64,000 nt of DNA from Apibacter raozihei (lineage in GTDB: Bacteria > Bacteroidota > Bacteroidia > Flavobacteriales > Weeksellaceae): positions 3,229,049-3,293,048 of the forward strand of contig NZ_CP034930.1 of the NCBI RefSeq assembly GCF_004014855.1. The letters are read 5' to 3'. Below the pieces are notes generated by a model. It was given only the letters and a program-made list of their open reading frames with translations, was not told the origin of the DNA and did not search any database. Of the stretch, positions 20,428-29,871 are shown piece by piece. Made by a program: the position numbers and the translations under genes. Each line of letters begins with the position of its first letter. Position 1 is the first letter of the stretch.

Positions 20428-21137
20428 ATGACAAAAGGACAGGTTATAGAAAAATTAGTTCAGCTTGTAAAAGGTGAGCTATCTCCAATAGATTGGTTAC
20501 AATGGTTTGAAAAATATAAAGACTCAATTGAAGGTATATGCGGAAGATTACGTTTTTTAAAAATGAAACCAAAAGATAGTTTTAGTGAGATAAGAAACAC
20601 TTACTTATCACAAATTACTGCTTATGAATGGCTAAAATCTATAAAAATTACTATTGATTTATCTGATAATTATAAAAAGATTGGGAAAAAGAATTTGAAA
20701 ATTTTGTCACATCTAAACAAAAGAAAACCAGAAACTTAAAAAAAACAACTAAAGAGAGATTTCAATATTTGCAATCTGTTTATCCAATTTTATTTAAGCT
20801 GATAACCCAAAATTATCATCAAGATTTGTTTATAAGTAAAGGCAAAAGTTATAACGAAATTAAAGAAAAGGAAAATTCACTGGCAATTATTTTTTCTGAA
20901 GACATTATCGAATTTTTTTCAACAATTTCAAAATTTCAATTTGAGGGCATTTCGATCCATTTTGATGAACTTGCGCCTCTCAACAAAGAGCAGTTAAATC
21001 TTCTCATATTAGGAGAGTTTTGGCTTTATGGTGACGGAGATAAAATAGTATACAATTCTGAAGACCATAAAGTTTATAGTTTTGCTCATGAGTATCGTCC
21101 TCCACAATTGATAAAGATTGCTGATTCATTAAAGTAA
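20428..21137 (+). pseudogene. Frameshifted gene of unknown family; C-terminal half SUKH/SMI1-like
   Basis: Two adjacent frames look like one gene split by a single-base loss. The first (20428-20739, 103 residues) runs to SDNYKKIGKKNLK and then ends in what looks like random sequence. The other frame becomes open just after a stop at 20673-20675 and reads KDWEKEFENFVTSKQ, then joins the second part (20769-21137) without a break. Adding one A to the A5 run at 20674-20678 gives ...NYKKDWEKEFENF..., a continuous protein of about 236 residues. The end, GEFWLYGDGDKIVYNSEDHK followed by FAHEYRPPQLIKIADSLK, is reminiscent of SUKH (SMI1/KNR4) proteins, many of which are immunity or nucleic-acid-related proteins; this is a weak assignment. 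Sequencing error or programmed slippage remain possible. Confidence 0.55.
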
Positions 21138-21372
21138 TTGGTTGATAAGGTTTTTGTTAAGTATCTAAAAGGCTACGAAAAGCAATAATTTAAATTTATA
21201 TAATTAATTTTCAATAATTTATATCAATAAAAAATCGTAACTCCGTTTTTTTTCAGCTAGGACTCATATAAACACTATTATAGGTAAACTTAAGCTAAAT
21301 ACAGTCACACAAATATTTATCTAAACTAAAACATAATGAGAATTCTCTTTCATAATTGCATTAATTTTAATA

Positions 21373-22128
21373 TCAAGAACTTATTTTTCTAATAAACAAT
21401 TTATATTCTTCCTTTAATGGTAATTCTTTATTTACGATCAGATTTTTCTTCTTACCTATCATTTTTTGATTGTTAATTTCATTTATTCCTTCTTTTTTTA
21501 TTTCCTCCCAATAGACACCTATTCCTCTTTTTTGCCATTTGGGCAAATCATTAAAATTTAAACCGTTGCTAAACAATAGTTCATTTTTCTTCGCTACATT
21601 CATATTTAACATTTTTTCAGTCACTTCATTTTTGGAATATCCCTGTTTTCTTAAATTCCAATATACATGTCCATTTAATGAATTTTTATACGCATCGTCC
21701 ATTCTCCACTGAAAATAGTCGTAGACAAGTTCTTTATTAGGTAACTCAGATAATCGACAATCAAACACTACTGCTTCTCCTATCAACATTGAAAATGCAG
21801 CACTTACCTCTCCCGCTAAAATGGAAATATATTTACTTCTTTTTCTTGAAAAAGAATTTTCATTGATATCAAACAACAAGGAAATTTCGTCACTTTGTGT
21901 GTATCCGTATAAAATTTTAATTCCACTCTTAAGTACATGTTTGACTGTCTCTACCATCATTTCGGAAAATTTTTCATCAAACGGCGTTTCAAATGAATAT
22001 TTTTCTTTGGTTAATTTGGTAAAACCTCTTCCATCTAAACGAGCTATAATATACATTTGAGGAATTACCGAACGATCTGCAAGAGTTTCAAAACATTTCA
22101 TCTTAGCATTTAAATTTTTGAAGTTCAT
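21373..22128 (-). CDS. Thg1-family tRNA(His) guanylyltransferase-like protein (3'-5' polymerase)
   Basis: A 251-residue member of the Thg1/Thg1-like (TLP) family, which adds nucleotides to tRNA 5' ends in the 3'-to-5' direction. The metal-binding carboxylates are present: Asp32 in RLDGRGFTKLT (30-40), and Asp80 and Glu81 in YGYTQSDEISLLF (74-86). Also present are PFDEKFSEMM and FDCRLSELPNKELVYDYFQW. The eukaryotic DxHxNNLYNTxFW segment reads DAYKNSLNGHVYW, so the His is replaced. Length matches the family. Bacterial members are sparse and repair truncated tRNAs in vitro rather than adding G-1 to tRNA-His. It is a single gene on the minus strand, isolated from its neighbours. Confidence 0.88.
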   Translation of the reverse strand: MNFKNLNAKMKCFETLADRSVIPQMYIIARLDGRGFTKLTKEKYSFETPFDEKFSEMMVETVKHVLKSGIKILYGYTQSDEISLLFDINENSFSRKRSKYISILAGEVSAAFSMLIGEAVVFDCRLSELPNKELVYDYFQWRMDDAYKNSLNGHVYWNLRKQGYSKNEVTEKMLNMNVAKKNELLFSNGLNFNDLPKWQKRGIGVYWEEIKKEGINEINNQKMIGKKKNLIVNKELPLKEEYKLFIRKISS

Positions 22129-22210
22129 TTATTCCCTTATTTAAATTTATTCATAAATTTCATAAAAAATAGCAACAAAATAAATACAATTATTTTATAA
22201 TTCCCAAAAT

Positions 22211-22247
22211 AAAAAAGCTGTTCATACGTATGAACAGCTTTTTTTAA
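22211..22247 (-). terminator. Terminator of the double acetyl-CoA synthetase gene
   Basis: A perfect 17-base inverted repeat (22211-22227 with 22228-22244, centre TACGTA) has A and T runs at both ends, so it can act in either direction. It lies 17 bases after the acs stop on the minus strand. Confidence 0.88.
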
Positions 22248-22263
22248 AATAAGTTGATATTGA

Positions 22264-25200
22264 TTATATACGTTTTTCTATAATCTGATCTACGACTTCA
22301 GGATTTAGTAAGGTTGAAGTATCTCCTAGGGCATCAAGTTCATTGGATGCTATTTTCCTTAATATTCTCCGCATAATTTTTCCCGAACGCGTTCTTGGTA
22401 AACCCGGAACAAATTGTATTTTATCCAATTTAGCTATCGGACCAATAGTTCTTGATATTCTTGCCTGTATTTCTTTTCTGACATCTTCTTCGTTTTCGGG
22501 TTTTTCGAATGTTATTACGAATGCATATAGTGCATTTCCTTTGATATCATGAGGAAATCCAACCACTGCGGACTCTGTTATTAAATAATGCTCATTGATA
22601 ACATTTTCAATAGGTGCTGTTCCCAAGTTATGGCCGGATACAATTATCACATCATCTACACGACCTGTAATTCTATAATTTCCATTAGTATCTCTAAGAG
22701 CTCCATCACCTGTAAAATATTTTCCTTGGTAAGCAGAAAAATAAGTATCTGCATATCTTTGGTGATCTCCATAGATAGTTCGAGCCATTCCGGGCCAAGG
22801 AAACTTAATACATAGATTACCTTCTCCGCTGATTGATTTCAGTTCCTTGCCTTCAATGTCCAGTAAGCACGGCTGAATTCCTGGTAACGGCTGCGTAGCA
22901 AATGTTGGTTTTGTGGTGGTTATACCCGCCAGAGGCGCTATCATTATTCCTCCGGTTTCCGTCTGCCACCAGGTATCGGCTATTGGACAGTTTCCTTTGC
23001 CTACTTTGTCATTATACCAATTCCAAGCTTCTTCGTTGATCGGCTCTCCTACTGAGCCTAAAACTTTTAATGAGCTTAAATCATAATCTTCTACAAAGTG
23101 AAGAGGCTGAGCTTCTAATGATCGTATTGCTGTTGGTGCTGTATAAAAATGAGTTACTTTATATTTATCCACTATGTTCCAAAACCTTCCAAAATCAGGA
23201 TATGAAGGTGTGCCTTCAAACATTATTGAAGTTACTCCTGAGCATAAAGGAGCATATACGATAAACGAATGTCCGGTAATCCATCCAATATCAGCGGTAC
23301 AAAAATATACATCTTCCGGATCGCCTATCTGAAATACATTTTTAAAAGAATAGGTTGTATAAACCATATATCCTCCGCAGGTATGTACCATTCCTTTAGG
23401 CTTTCCTGTAGAGCCTGATGTATATAGAATAAATAAAGGATCTTCTGCATCCATCTCCTCTGCAGGACATTCCGGGCTGGCATCTTTGATTAAGTCATGC
23501 CACCAAAGATCCCGATTAGGTGCCATCATTACCGGTTTATTTGATCTGTTCAGAACTATTACACTTTCAATTGAGGAAGTGTTTTCTAAGGCTTCATTTG
23601 CGATTCCTTTTAAATCTACGTATTTATTTCCTCTGTAATTTCCATCACAGGTTATGAGTAGTTTGCATTGCGAATCGTTAATTCTGGCAGCTAAAGCTGA
23701 GGATGAAAACCCAGCAAAAACAACTGAATGAATAGCGCCGATACGAGCACAGGCTAAGAGGCTTATTTCTAATTCGGGAACCATAGGTAAATAAATACAA
23801 ATTCTATCCCCTTTGCTAACTCCTTTACTTTTAAGGACATTAGCAAATTTACAAACTTCTTCGTGTAATTGTTTATAGGTCAAAATTCTGTTTGGTTCCG
23901 TTGGTCCATTAGGTTCCCATATGACAGCTATTTTATCACCATTTTTTTCAAGATGCCTGTCCAGACAATTTTCCGTAATATTTAATTTTCCTCCTTTAAA
24001 CCATTTAAAATCTGCATTTTCAAAATTATATTCCAAAACAGAATCCCAACTTTTTTTCCACCTGAATGTCTGAGCTATTTCTGCCCAAAATTGTTCGGGC
24101 TGATCTAAACTTATATCGTAAATTCGCTCGTAGTCTATTCGGTTTTTAACAACCAAATCATCTATTGTTTTCTCTTTTAAAGCAAATTTTGAAACATTTT
24201 CCAGCTGAAAATCTTGTTGTATTTCATTGATAACCGAAGGATTTTTAGTAACTTCTGGGATCACAAATTCTTCTCCATCTGCTATCTTTCTGATTATATC
24301 ACGAAGAATGCTTCCTGATTTAGTTTTAGGTAAACGTTTAACATACACCACTTGTTTTAAATCAGAAATAATTCCCATTTTTTCAACAACCATTCTTCTT
24401 AGTTCCTCTGTCAAACGAAACGGATCTGCTTGTTCAAATGCTTTAATTACAGGTACAGCTACTACAGCCTGTCCTTTTATAGCATCTTTCACTCCTATAA
24501 CTGCTACTTCAGAAATTTTTGGATGAGCATTGATAATATTCTCGATTTCCAGTACAGATAACCTTTGTCCGGCAACATTGATGACATCCCCCAGATTTCC
24601 CGTAGTATAAAAATTACCTTCTTCATCACAGTATCCTCCTGCACCTGAATTATAATAATCAGCTAGTTTTTCTGAAACAAATAAATCTTCCGGTTTATTA
24701 TTCATGATAAAACTATAAGAACCGGGCGGCAAAGGTTTGGTAGCTGCGATTATACCTATTTTACCGGAATCTTCTTCCTGACCTTCTCCACTTACTACCT
24801 TCATATCAAAGCTTCTGACAGATTTTCCTATTGAGTCCGGATATTGATCTTTCGTCCCTTTTTTTATTTCCTTACCTAGTAGCGGCCATGCTGCCTCAGT
24901 TGTCCACCAAAGACTAGTCAGATCGACATTAATTTTCCTTTGAATCCAATCAATAACATCTTTTCCGGAATCATCACCCGAAAGGACAATGCGATTTAAT
25001 GACTGTAAAGAGTATTTTTCAATAAATAATCCCTTAGGATCTGCATCAATGATCTTTCTGAGATTAATTTGAGGCGTTAATAAAACGCTAACTTTATTTT
25101 CCTGTATTAGTTTCCAGTATGATCCCGGATCGGGTGTTCTTGTTGAACTTCCTTCATATATTATCGATGGATTTCTATTGATCATAGGGGCTAAAATCAT

Positions 25201-26052
25201 AAAGCTATGGCTGATTCCGCCTCCTCTATCGTAAGCGGTAAAGAAAACTTCGTCTGGATTACATTTAATAATATTCACCATTAAATCTTTTAAGGAAACA
25301 GCATAATCACCGGTATTATAAACAGCCCCCCTGGCCTTTCCTTTTACTCCGGATGTATATAAAATATAAGCAGGCGAGTCAGCCTGAATTTCTACATAGC
25401 TTTCAGGTTGCGAATTTTCTAATAACTCATCAAAATCTATATCTAATGAACTGTTGGAATGTAAAAAACCTAATTTCCTATTATATAACAATATATTTTG
25501 AGGAGTGTGGTCTGATTTAGATAATGCTTTGTCTATGATAGGTTTGTAAGATATTATCCTATCTACGTCAATACTTGATGTAGCTGTAATAATTAGTTTA
25601 GGCTTGCAATCATTAATCCTTAATGCCAGTTCACTTGCCGAATAACCACTGTAAACAACTGAAAAAGTGATTCCAAGCCTTGCGCATGCTAAGATTGAAA
25701 ATACCGTCTGAGGAATCATAGGCATATATAATAAAACTATATCCCCTTTTTTTAATCCTAATTGTTTCAGTCCTCCGGCTAACTTTTCTACTTTTTGTTT
25801 GATTTGACTGTATGTATATTCTCTTCTTGTCTGCGTAACGGGTGAGTCGAAAATAAAAGCGGTGTTTTCTCCATATCCGTCTTCGATATGCTTATCTATG
25901 CAGAGATAAGATAAATTTGTAATACCATCTTCAAACCAATTTGATTTACCTTCTTTATATGAGTAAAATTTCTGTGGGGAGGTAAACCACGATATTTTAC
26001 CTGCTTCTTTCATCCAATAATCTGAAATTGTAATCATTTCTTGTGTCTCCAT
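22264..26052 (-). CDS. Tandem acetyl-CoA synthetase: degenerate PrpE/Acs-like half fused to an intact Acs half
   Basis: One uninterrupted 1262-residue frame encodes two AMP-forming acyl-CoA synthetase modules; a normal Acs has about 650 residues. Residues 646-1262 form a complete Acs: YTSGSTGKPKG (877-887), WWQTETGG (1028-1035), YFTGDGALRD (1112-1121), GRVDDVIIVSGHNLG (1130-1144) and the acetylatable catalytic Lys1225 in RTRSGKIMRR. Residues 1-600 align best with PrpE-like synthetases but have lost each catalytic motif: YTSGVKGKARG (232-242), WWTTEAAWP (382-390), NSGAGGYCDEEG (468-479), TTGNLGDVINVAGQ (483-496) and SGS581 in place of SGK. About 45 residues link the halves. The C half should make acetyl-CoA from acetate, ATP and CoA; the N half probably cannot catalyse and may regulate or scaffold (inference). 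It is monocistronic. Confidence 0.9.
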   Translation of the reverse strand: METQEMITISDYWMKEAGKISWFTSPQKFYSYKEGKSNWFEDGITNLSYLCIDKHIEDGYGENTAFIFDSPVTQTRREYTYSQIKQKVEKLAGGLKQLGLKKGDIVLLYMPMIPQTVFSILACARLGITFSVVYSGYSASELALRINDCKPKLIITATSSIDVDRIISYKPIIDKALSKSDHTPQNILLYNRKLGFLHSNSSLDIDFDELLENSQPESYVEIQADSPAYILYTSGVKGKARGAVYNTGDYAVSLKDLMVNIIKCNPDEVFFTAYDRGGGISHSFMILAPMINRNPSIIYEGSSTRTPDPGSYWKLIQENKVSVLLTPQINLRKIIDADPKGLFIEKYSLQSLNRIVLSGDDSGKDVIDWIQRKINVDLTSLWWTTEAAWPLLGKEIKKGTKDQYPDSIGKSVRSFDMKVVSGEGQEEDSGKIGIIAATKPLPPGSYSFIMNNKPEDLFVSEKLADYYNSGAGGYCDEEGNFYTTGNLGDVINVAGQRLSVLEIENIINAHPKISEVAVIGVKDAIKGQAVVAVPVIKAFEQADPFRLTEELRRMVVEKMGIISDLKQVVYVKRLPKTKSGSILRDIIRKIADGEEFVIPEVTKNPSVINEIQQDFQLENVSKFALKEKTIDDLVVKNRIDYERIYDISLDQPEQFWAEIAQTFRWKKSWDSVLEYNFENADFKWFKGGKLNITENCLDRHLEKNGDKIAVIWEPNGPTEPNRILTYKQLHEEVCKFANVLKSKGVSKGDRICIYLPMVPELEISLLACARIGAIHSVVFAGFSSSALAARINDSQCKLLITCDGNYRGNKYVDLKGIANEALENTSSIESVIVLNRSNKPVMMAPNRDLWWHDLIKDASPECPAEEMDAEDPLFILYTSGSTGKPKGMVHTCGGYMVYTTYSFKNVFQIGDPEDVYFCTADIGWITGHSFIVYAPLCSGVTSIMFEGTPSYPDFGRFWNIVDKYKVTHFYTAPTAIRSLEAQPLHFVEDYDLSSLKVLGSVGEPINEEAWNWYNDKVGKGNCPIADTWWQTETGGIMIAPLAGITTTKPTFATQPLPGIQPCLLDIEGKELKSISGEGNLCIKFPWPGMARTIYGDHQRYADTYFSAYQGKYFTGDGALRDTNGNYRITGRVDDVIIVSGHNLGTAPIENVINEHYLITESAVVGFPHDIKGNALYAFVITFEKPENEEDVRKEIQARISRTIGPIAKLDKIQFVPGLPRTRSGKIMRRILRKIASNELDALGDTSTLLNPEVVDQIIEKRI

Positions 26053-26529
26053 GTTTTAGTTTATTTTATACATTTTTGGTTTTCTCTTATTACTACTAAA
26101 AATATAAAATAATTTGAATAAAACATCCGATTCATGAAATCCTTTAGCAATTAATCAAAAATATTGTTTTTTAATTTTGATATTTTAATTAAAAAATCAT
26201 AGCTTTTACTAGTATTAATGCTGTTTTATATGATTTTTATCATAAAATTCAGTTTTTTTAAGACTATGAAATAATTATAAAATTATTAATTAAGATTAAC
26301 AAAACACAGTTTCTTCCTCATATTTTAATTTATATAGTTTATTTATTAATAATTACAATCCCCACAAGAACTATCATATATTATTTTAGTCATAAAATAT
26401 TTAATTTTTTATTCATTATAGTATCCCTTTCTAACACTATTCACTCTTTCAATCATTATACAGTGGAAAGAATTTATAAGTGAATAAATTTAATATTTTA
26501 TTAAAATGAAGAATCTGATTAATGTGTAT
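26053..26529 (-). other. Long AT-rich region upstream of the acetyl-CoA synthetase gene
   Basis: About 480 bases without a credible gene. On the minus strand TATTTTTG at 26163-26156 fits the -7 consensus, but it is 104 bases from the acs start and has no TTTG partner, so it is only a candidate. No repeat or RNA gene was seen. The length could house regulation of acetate use, but no operator was recognised. Confidence 0.4.
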
Positions 26530-26558
26530 AAAAAAAGGGACACAAAATGCATCCCTTG
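26530..26558 (-). terminator. Probable terminator of lysC
   Basis: On the minus strand AAGGGA (26557-26552) pairs with TCCCTT (26540-26535) across an 11-base loop and is followed by a T run. The stem is short, so strength is moderate. Confidence 0.6.
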
Positions 26559-26581
26559 TATTTTATTGAAACAATTACAAC

Positions 26582-27901
26582 TTAATAACCAAATAATTTC
26601 TGATTAAGCGCTTGTAATGCATCTTTTTTATATTTACTATCAATTACAACTGATATATTATGTTCACTTCCTCCATAAGATATCATATGTAAAGGAATCT
26701 CCTTAAAAGCATCCAAGATTTTTACCCCATATCCGGATTCGTTTTTAGCTATATTACCGACAATAGCAATAATAGTCTGATCTTTTTCTACTTCAACGTT
26801 AGCCACTTCAGTAAGCTCCGCCATTATATTGTCCAGATTTGCCGGATTGTCAATGGTTAACGATACTGCTACCTCAGAAGTAGTTATCATATCTATTGAA
26901 GTTTTATATTTATCGAATATTTCAAATATTGTTTTAAGAAAACCATAAGCTAGCAACATTCTTCCACTTCTTATGGTAATTGCATATATTCCATCTTTAG
27001 CAGCAACTGCACGAATTCCTTCCGGCGTATCAATATCTCCTATCAACGTTCCTTTTGCCTCAGGCTGCATGGTATTTTTTAATGCTACGGGTATTCCCCT
27101 TTTTTGAGCAGGAAGAATGCAGGTAGGATGTAAAATTTTAGCTCCGAAATAAGCAAGTTCTGCTGCTTCATCAAAACTTAGTTCATCTACAGGATGCGTT
27201 TTGTCTACAAAACGAGGATCATTATTATGCATACCATCTATATCTGTCCAGATCTGAATTTCTTTAGCATCTATTACAGCCCCGATTATACAAGCAGTAT
27301 AGTCACTTCCTCCTCTTTGCAAATTATCTATATCCCCCTGAGAATTTCTACATATATAGCCTTGAGTTATAAAAAAATCAATATCCGGATATTTGTTTAG
27401 TTCTTCCTTGATTTGCTCTTCTATATACACCATATCAGGCTCACCGTCTTTATTAATTCGCATAAATTCAAGCGCAGGCAGAAGAATAGACTTTTCTCCT
27501 ATCTCACTTAAATAATAATGAAACATGGTTGTACTTAATAATTCGCCCTGAGCTAAAATAATTTTTTCTTCTTTTGACGTAAAAAGAGGAAGATCTGTAA
27601 ATGAAAGAAGGTAATTAAAATACTCATTAATCATTTCATGACCCTTCTTTAAAATTGTTTCATTTTTATATAAGTCATTTATTTCTTTCTTATATTTGTC
27701 TTCCAGAGCTTTTATTAACTCTTTTGCTTTTTGTGTATTTTTTTCATACAACGAAGCTGAAATTTCAACTAATGCGTTAGTTGTTCCACTCATTGCTGAA
27801 AGTACTACTATTTTAGAATCCTGACTTTTTGTTAACTCCGCCAGATTTTTTATACGTTCGGCACTTCCTACGCTTGTACCGCCAAATTTTAATACTAACA
27901 T
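26582..27901 (-). CDS. lysC: Aspartate kinase
   Basis: A 439-residue monofunctional aspartokinase that phosphorylates aspartate, the first step to lysine, threonine, methionine and diaminopimelate. Seen are the N-terminal VLKFGGTSVGSAERI, VVLSAMSGTTNALVE, the substrate-binding RGGSDYTACIIGAVIDAKE and QIWTDIDGMHNNDPRFV, followed by FDEAAELAYFGAKILHP. The C-terminal third holds two ACT domains (IRSGRMLLAYGFLKTIFEIF and IIAIVGNIAKNESGYGVKI), so feedback inhibition by an amino acid is likely. There is no fused homoserine dehydrogenase. A minus-strand TATTTTTG at 27935-27928 may be its -7 box. Confidence 0.95.
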   Translation of the reverse strand: MLVLKFGGTSVGSAERIKNLAELTKSQDSKIVVLSAMSGTTNALVEISASLYEKNTQKAKELIKALEDKYKKEINDLYKNETILKKGHEMINEYFNYLLSFTDLPLFTSKEEKIILAQGELLSTTMFHYYLSEIGEKSILLPALEFMRINKDGEPDMVYIEEQIKEELNKYPDIDFFITQGYICRNSQGDIDNLQRGGSDYTACIIGAVIDAKEIQIWTDIDGMHNNDPRFVDKTHPVDELSFDEAAELAYFGAKILHPTCILPAQKRGIPVALKNTMQPEAKGTLIGDIDTPEGIRAVAAKDGIYAITIRSGRMLLAYGFLKTIFEIFDKYKTSIDMITTSEVAVSLTIDNPANLDNIMAELTEVANVEVEKDQTIIAIVGNIAKNESGYGVKILDAFKEIPLHMISYGGSEHNISVVIDSKYKKDALQALNQKLFGY

Positions 27902-27927
27902 TTTTTCTCCTTTTAATAAAACCTAGA

Positions 27928-27935
27928 CAAAAATA
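27928..27935 (-). promoter_or_regulatory. Possible -7 element of lysC
   Basis: TATTTTTG on the minus strand, 26 bases upstream of the lysC ATG. It fits TAnnTTTG but lacks a clear -33 TTTG. Confidence 0.35.
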
Positions 27936-28082
27936 CATATTTTAGTATTTATTTACACCTGATTTATATTAAAAATTAAATGTTTGAATTTTATTAAAGA
28001 TCATTTAAAAATTTACAGAAAAATTTATTATTAATCTGTATTTGATTGCTTGTAGTAAAATAGGAAAAGACCTACCTAATAT

Positions 28083-28114
28083 AAAAAAGATGAACCTTAA
28101 TAGTAAGATTCATC
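28083..28114 (-). terminator. Terminator of the small helical protein gene
   Basis: On the minus strand an 11-base stem with one mismatch (GATGAATCTTA, loop CTAT, TAAGGTTCATC) is followed by a T6 run. It lies about 34 bases after the stop of the gene at 28148. Confidence 0.8.
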
Positions 28115-28147
28115 CTCAAAATTCAATAAATGTATATATTTAAAAGG

Positions 28148-28438
28148 TTATTCTTCTTTACCTTTTGAAATATCGCGCATCTTTCTTTTAGCATCTGTAG
28201 TCATATCTTCAACTTTATCGCCTACCTTGTCTCCAAAGTCACTGGCTTTATCAGATATTTTGCTAAAAAACGAAGATATAGACTCTTTAAAACTGCTATA
28301 TTTTCCTTTAAAAAATTTTTCCCAATCTACTTCCAGTCCTTCTTTATCCATAAAATCTTTTACAATAGATAATGATTTTAAAGCTTGTTCTTCTGTTAAT
28401 CCTGCTTCTTTCTGAAGTCTTTCTACTATGTTTTCCAT
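28148..28438 (-). CDS. Small helical, LEA-like protein of unknown function
   Basis: A 96-residue soluble protein. The N-terminal half, ENIVERLQKEAGLTEEQALK, looks like a small folded helical domain. The C-terminal half is an amphipathic Lys/Asp-rich helix with repeating DKxxDxxDKVxD units (SDKASDFGDKVGDKVEDM), like late-embryogenesis-abundant or apolipoprotein-type helices. I do not recognise a named family. It is a single gene with its own terminator, and no signal peptide is present. A stress or membrane-surface role is possible but not shown. Confidence 0.7.
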   Translation of the reverse strand: MENIVERLQKEAGLTEEQALKSLSIVKDFMDKEGLEVDWEKFFKGKYSSFKESISSFFSKISDKASDFGDKVGDKVEDMTTDAKRKMRDISKGKEE

Positions 28439-28810
28439 AACTATTTATATTCTTTAAAGTTTTTCTGTTTATTAATTGTAAACAAAAATCAAGCCTTACT
28501 ATAATATTTTGTTTCAATTTTTCATATTCGATCTTTTTTTTATAACATATGACCTCTATAACATTTATACATTCAATTACATAAATACTTTATTGTTATA
28601 ATGTAAATAAATTATTCTTTCAGTATCTATTATAGCAACTTTAAATAAGTTATTTTTATACTGAAACTATGGTTTCACCACATTCTCTTTTTAGTTTCTT
28701 TTCAATATTGATTGTAAACCTATATTTTTTTATCAGTTTTAACATACTTTATATAGTATGATTAAAATATTTTTATTAATTTATCGCCCTAAATAAAGAT
28801 TATAAAAATT
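28439..28810 (+). other. AT-rich gap between divergent genes, nothing recognised
   Basis: 372 bases between the small helical protein and the glutaminase gene. No clear TAnnTTTG box, hairpin or coding frame is visible on either strand. Confidence 0.4.
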
Positions 28811-29827
28811 ATGAGGAAATTATTTTATTTTATTGCGTTTACTATCTCTTTATCAAATTTTTGTGCTTCACAAAATCATAAAGAGCATTTCCATGAAAAC
28901 AGCAAAACCTTACAAAATCTAGATTTGCTATTGACCAATGTATGGCAAGAAAGCAAGGCTTTCATCCCTCAGGGTCAGGTTGCTGATTATATTCCGGAAT
29001 TAAGTAAAGCCAATAAAAACCTAGTAGGTGTTGCTTTTATGGATCAATCAGGAAAATTATATACAAAAGGTGATACTAAAAGTAAATTCACCATGCAAAG
29101 TATTTCCAAAGTGGTAGCTTTAATGATAGCTACTAAAGAGAGAGGAGAATCGTATATCTTTGAAAGAATGGGATATTACGGAACAGATGCTGCTTTCAAC
29201 TCCTTTTCTGAGCTTCAGTCTAAAAAAAAGCCATTGAATCCTATGATGAATGCAGGTGCAATAGTTACCACATCATCAATTAGCGGTACAGGAGATGAAG
29301 CCTACCAAAAAATCTTAAAAATGGTAAGATATATAACTAAAAATGAATCTATCAATATTAATCAGGCTGTGTATCTTTCTGAAAAAGAAACCGGAAACAG
29401 AAACCGAGGAATGTTTTATTTATTAAAAAACTATGGTCTTTTCGATGCTGTAGATGAAGAAAGTCTAAATAATTACTTCAGACAGTGCTCTATTGAAGTT
29501 GATGCAGAAGATTTAGCTAAAATTGGATATTTTTTTGCTCATAACTGTACACGTTTTGACGGGGACAAAACTTATTATAACCCTGATATGAGCAAGTTAA
29601 TTAATTCTGTTATGCTAAACGGCGGAATGTATGATTACAGCGGAGAGTACTCCCGAAAAGTTGGTTTACCTTCCAAATCCGGTGTTGGAGGAGGAATTAT
29701 GGCTGTAGTTCCAGGAAAATACGGAATTGGTACATTTAATCCTTCTTTAGATGAACAAGGAAATTCTGCACCTGGAGTTTACATCATGGAGAAACTTAGC
29801 AAAGAATTAAATTTAAGTATTTTCTAA
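28811..29827 (+). CDS. glsA: Secreted glutaminase A
   Basis: A 338-residue serine-dependent glutaminase that converts glutamine to glutamate and ammonia. A signal peptide (MRKLFYFIAFTISLSNFCAS) points to the periplasm; the Cys lacks a good lipobox. The beta-lactamase-like SxxK motif is Ser97 and Lys100 in FTMQSISKVV. Other family stretches are PMMNAGAIVTTSSISG, EKETGNRNRGMFYLLKNYG, FRQCSIEVDAEDLAKIGYFF and SGVGGGIMAVVPGKYGIGTF. It leads a run with two ankyrin-repeat genes 44 bases downstream. In animals glutaminase and ankyrin repeats are fused in one protein, so the pairing here is notable, although the ankyrin proteins carry no signal peptide. Confidence 0.93.
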   Translation: MRKLFYFIAFTISLSNFCASQNHKEHFHENSKTLQNLDLLLTNVWQESKAFIPQGQVADYIPELSKANKNLVGVAFMDQSGKLYTKGDTKSKFTMQSISKVVALMIATKERGESYIFERMGYYGTDAAFNSFSELQSKKKPLNPMMNAGAIVTTSSISGTGDEAYQKILKMVRYITKNESININQAVYLSEKETGNRNRGMFYLLKNYGLFDAVDEESLNNYFRQCSIEVDAEDLAKIGYFFAHNCTRFDGDKTYYNPDMSKLINSVMLNGGMYDYSGEYSRKVGLPSKSGVGGGIMAVVPGKYGIGTFNPSLDEQGNSAPGVYIMEKLSKELNLSIF

Positions 29828-29871
29828 ATTTTATAATCCTTAAAAACCTATATTTAATTTAAACGATAACT

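Noticed and set aside
20769..21137. A separate 122-residue gene starting at TTG
   Set aside because: The frame is open further upstream and joins the preceding gene after a one-base shift, so it is treated as the second part of a broken gene.
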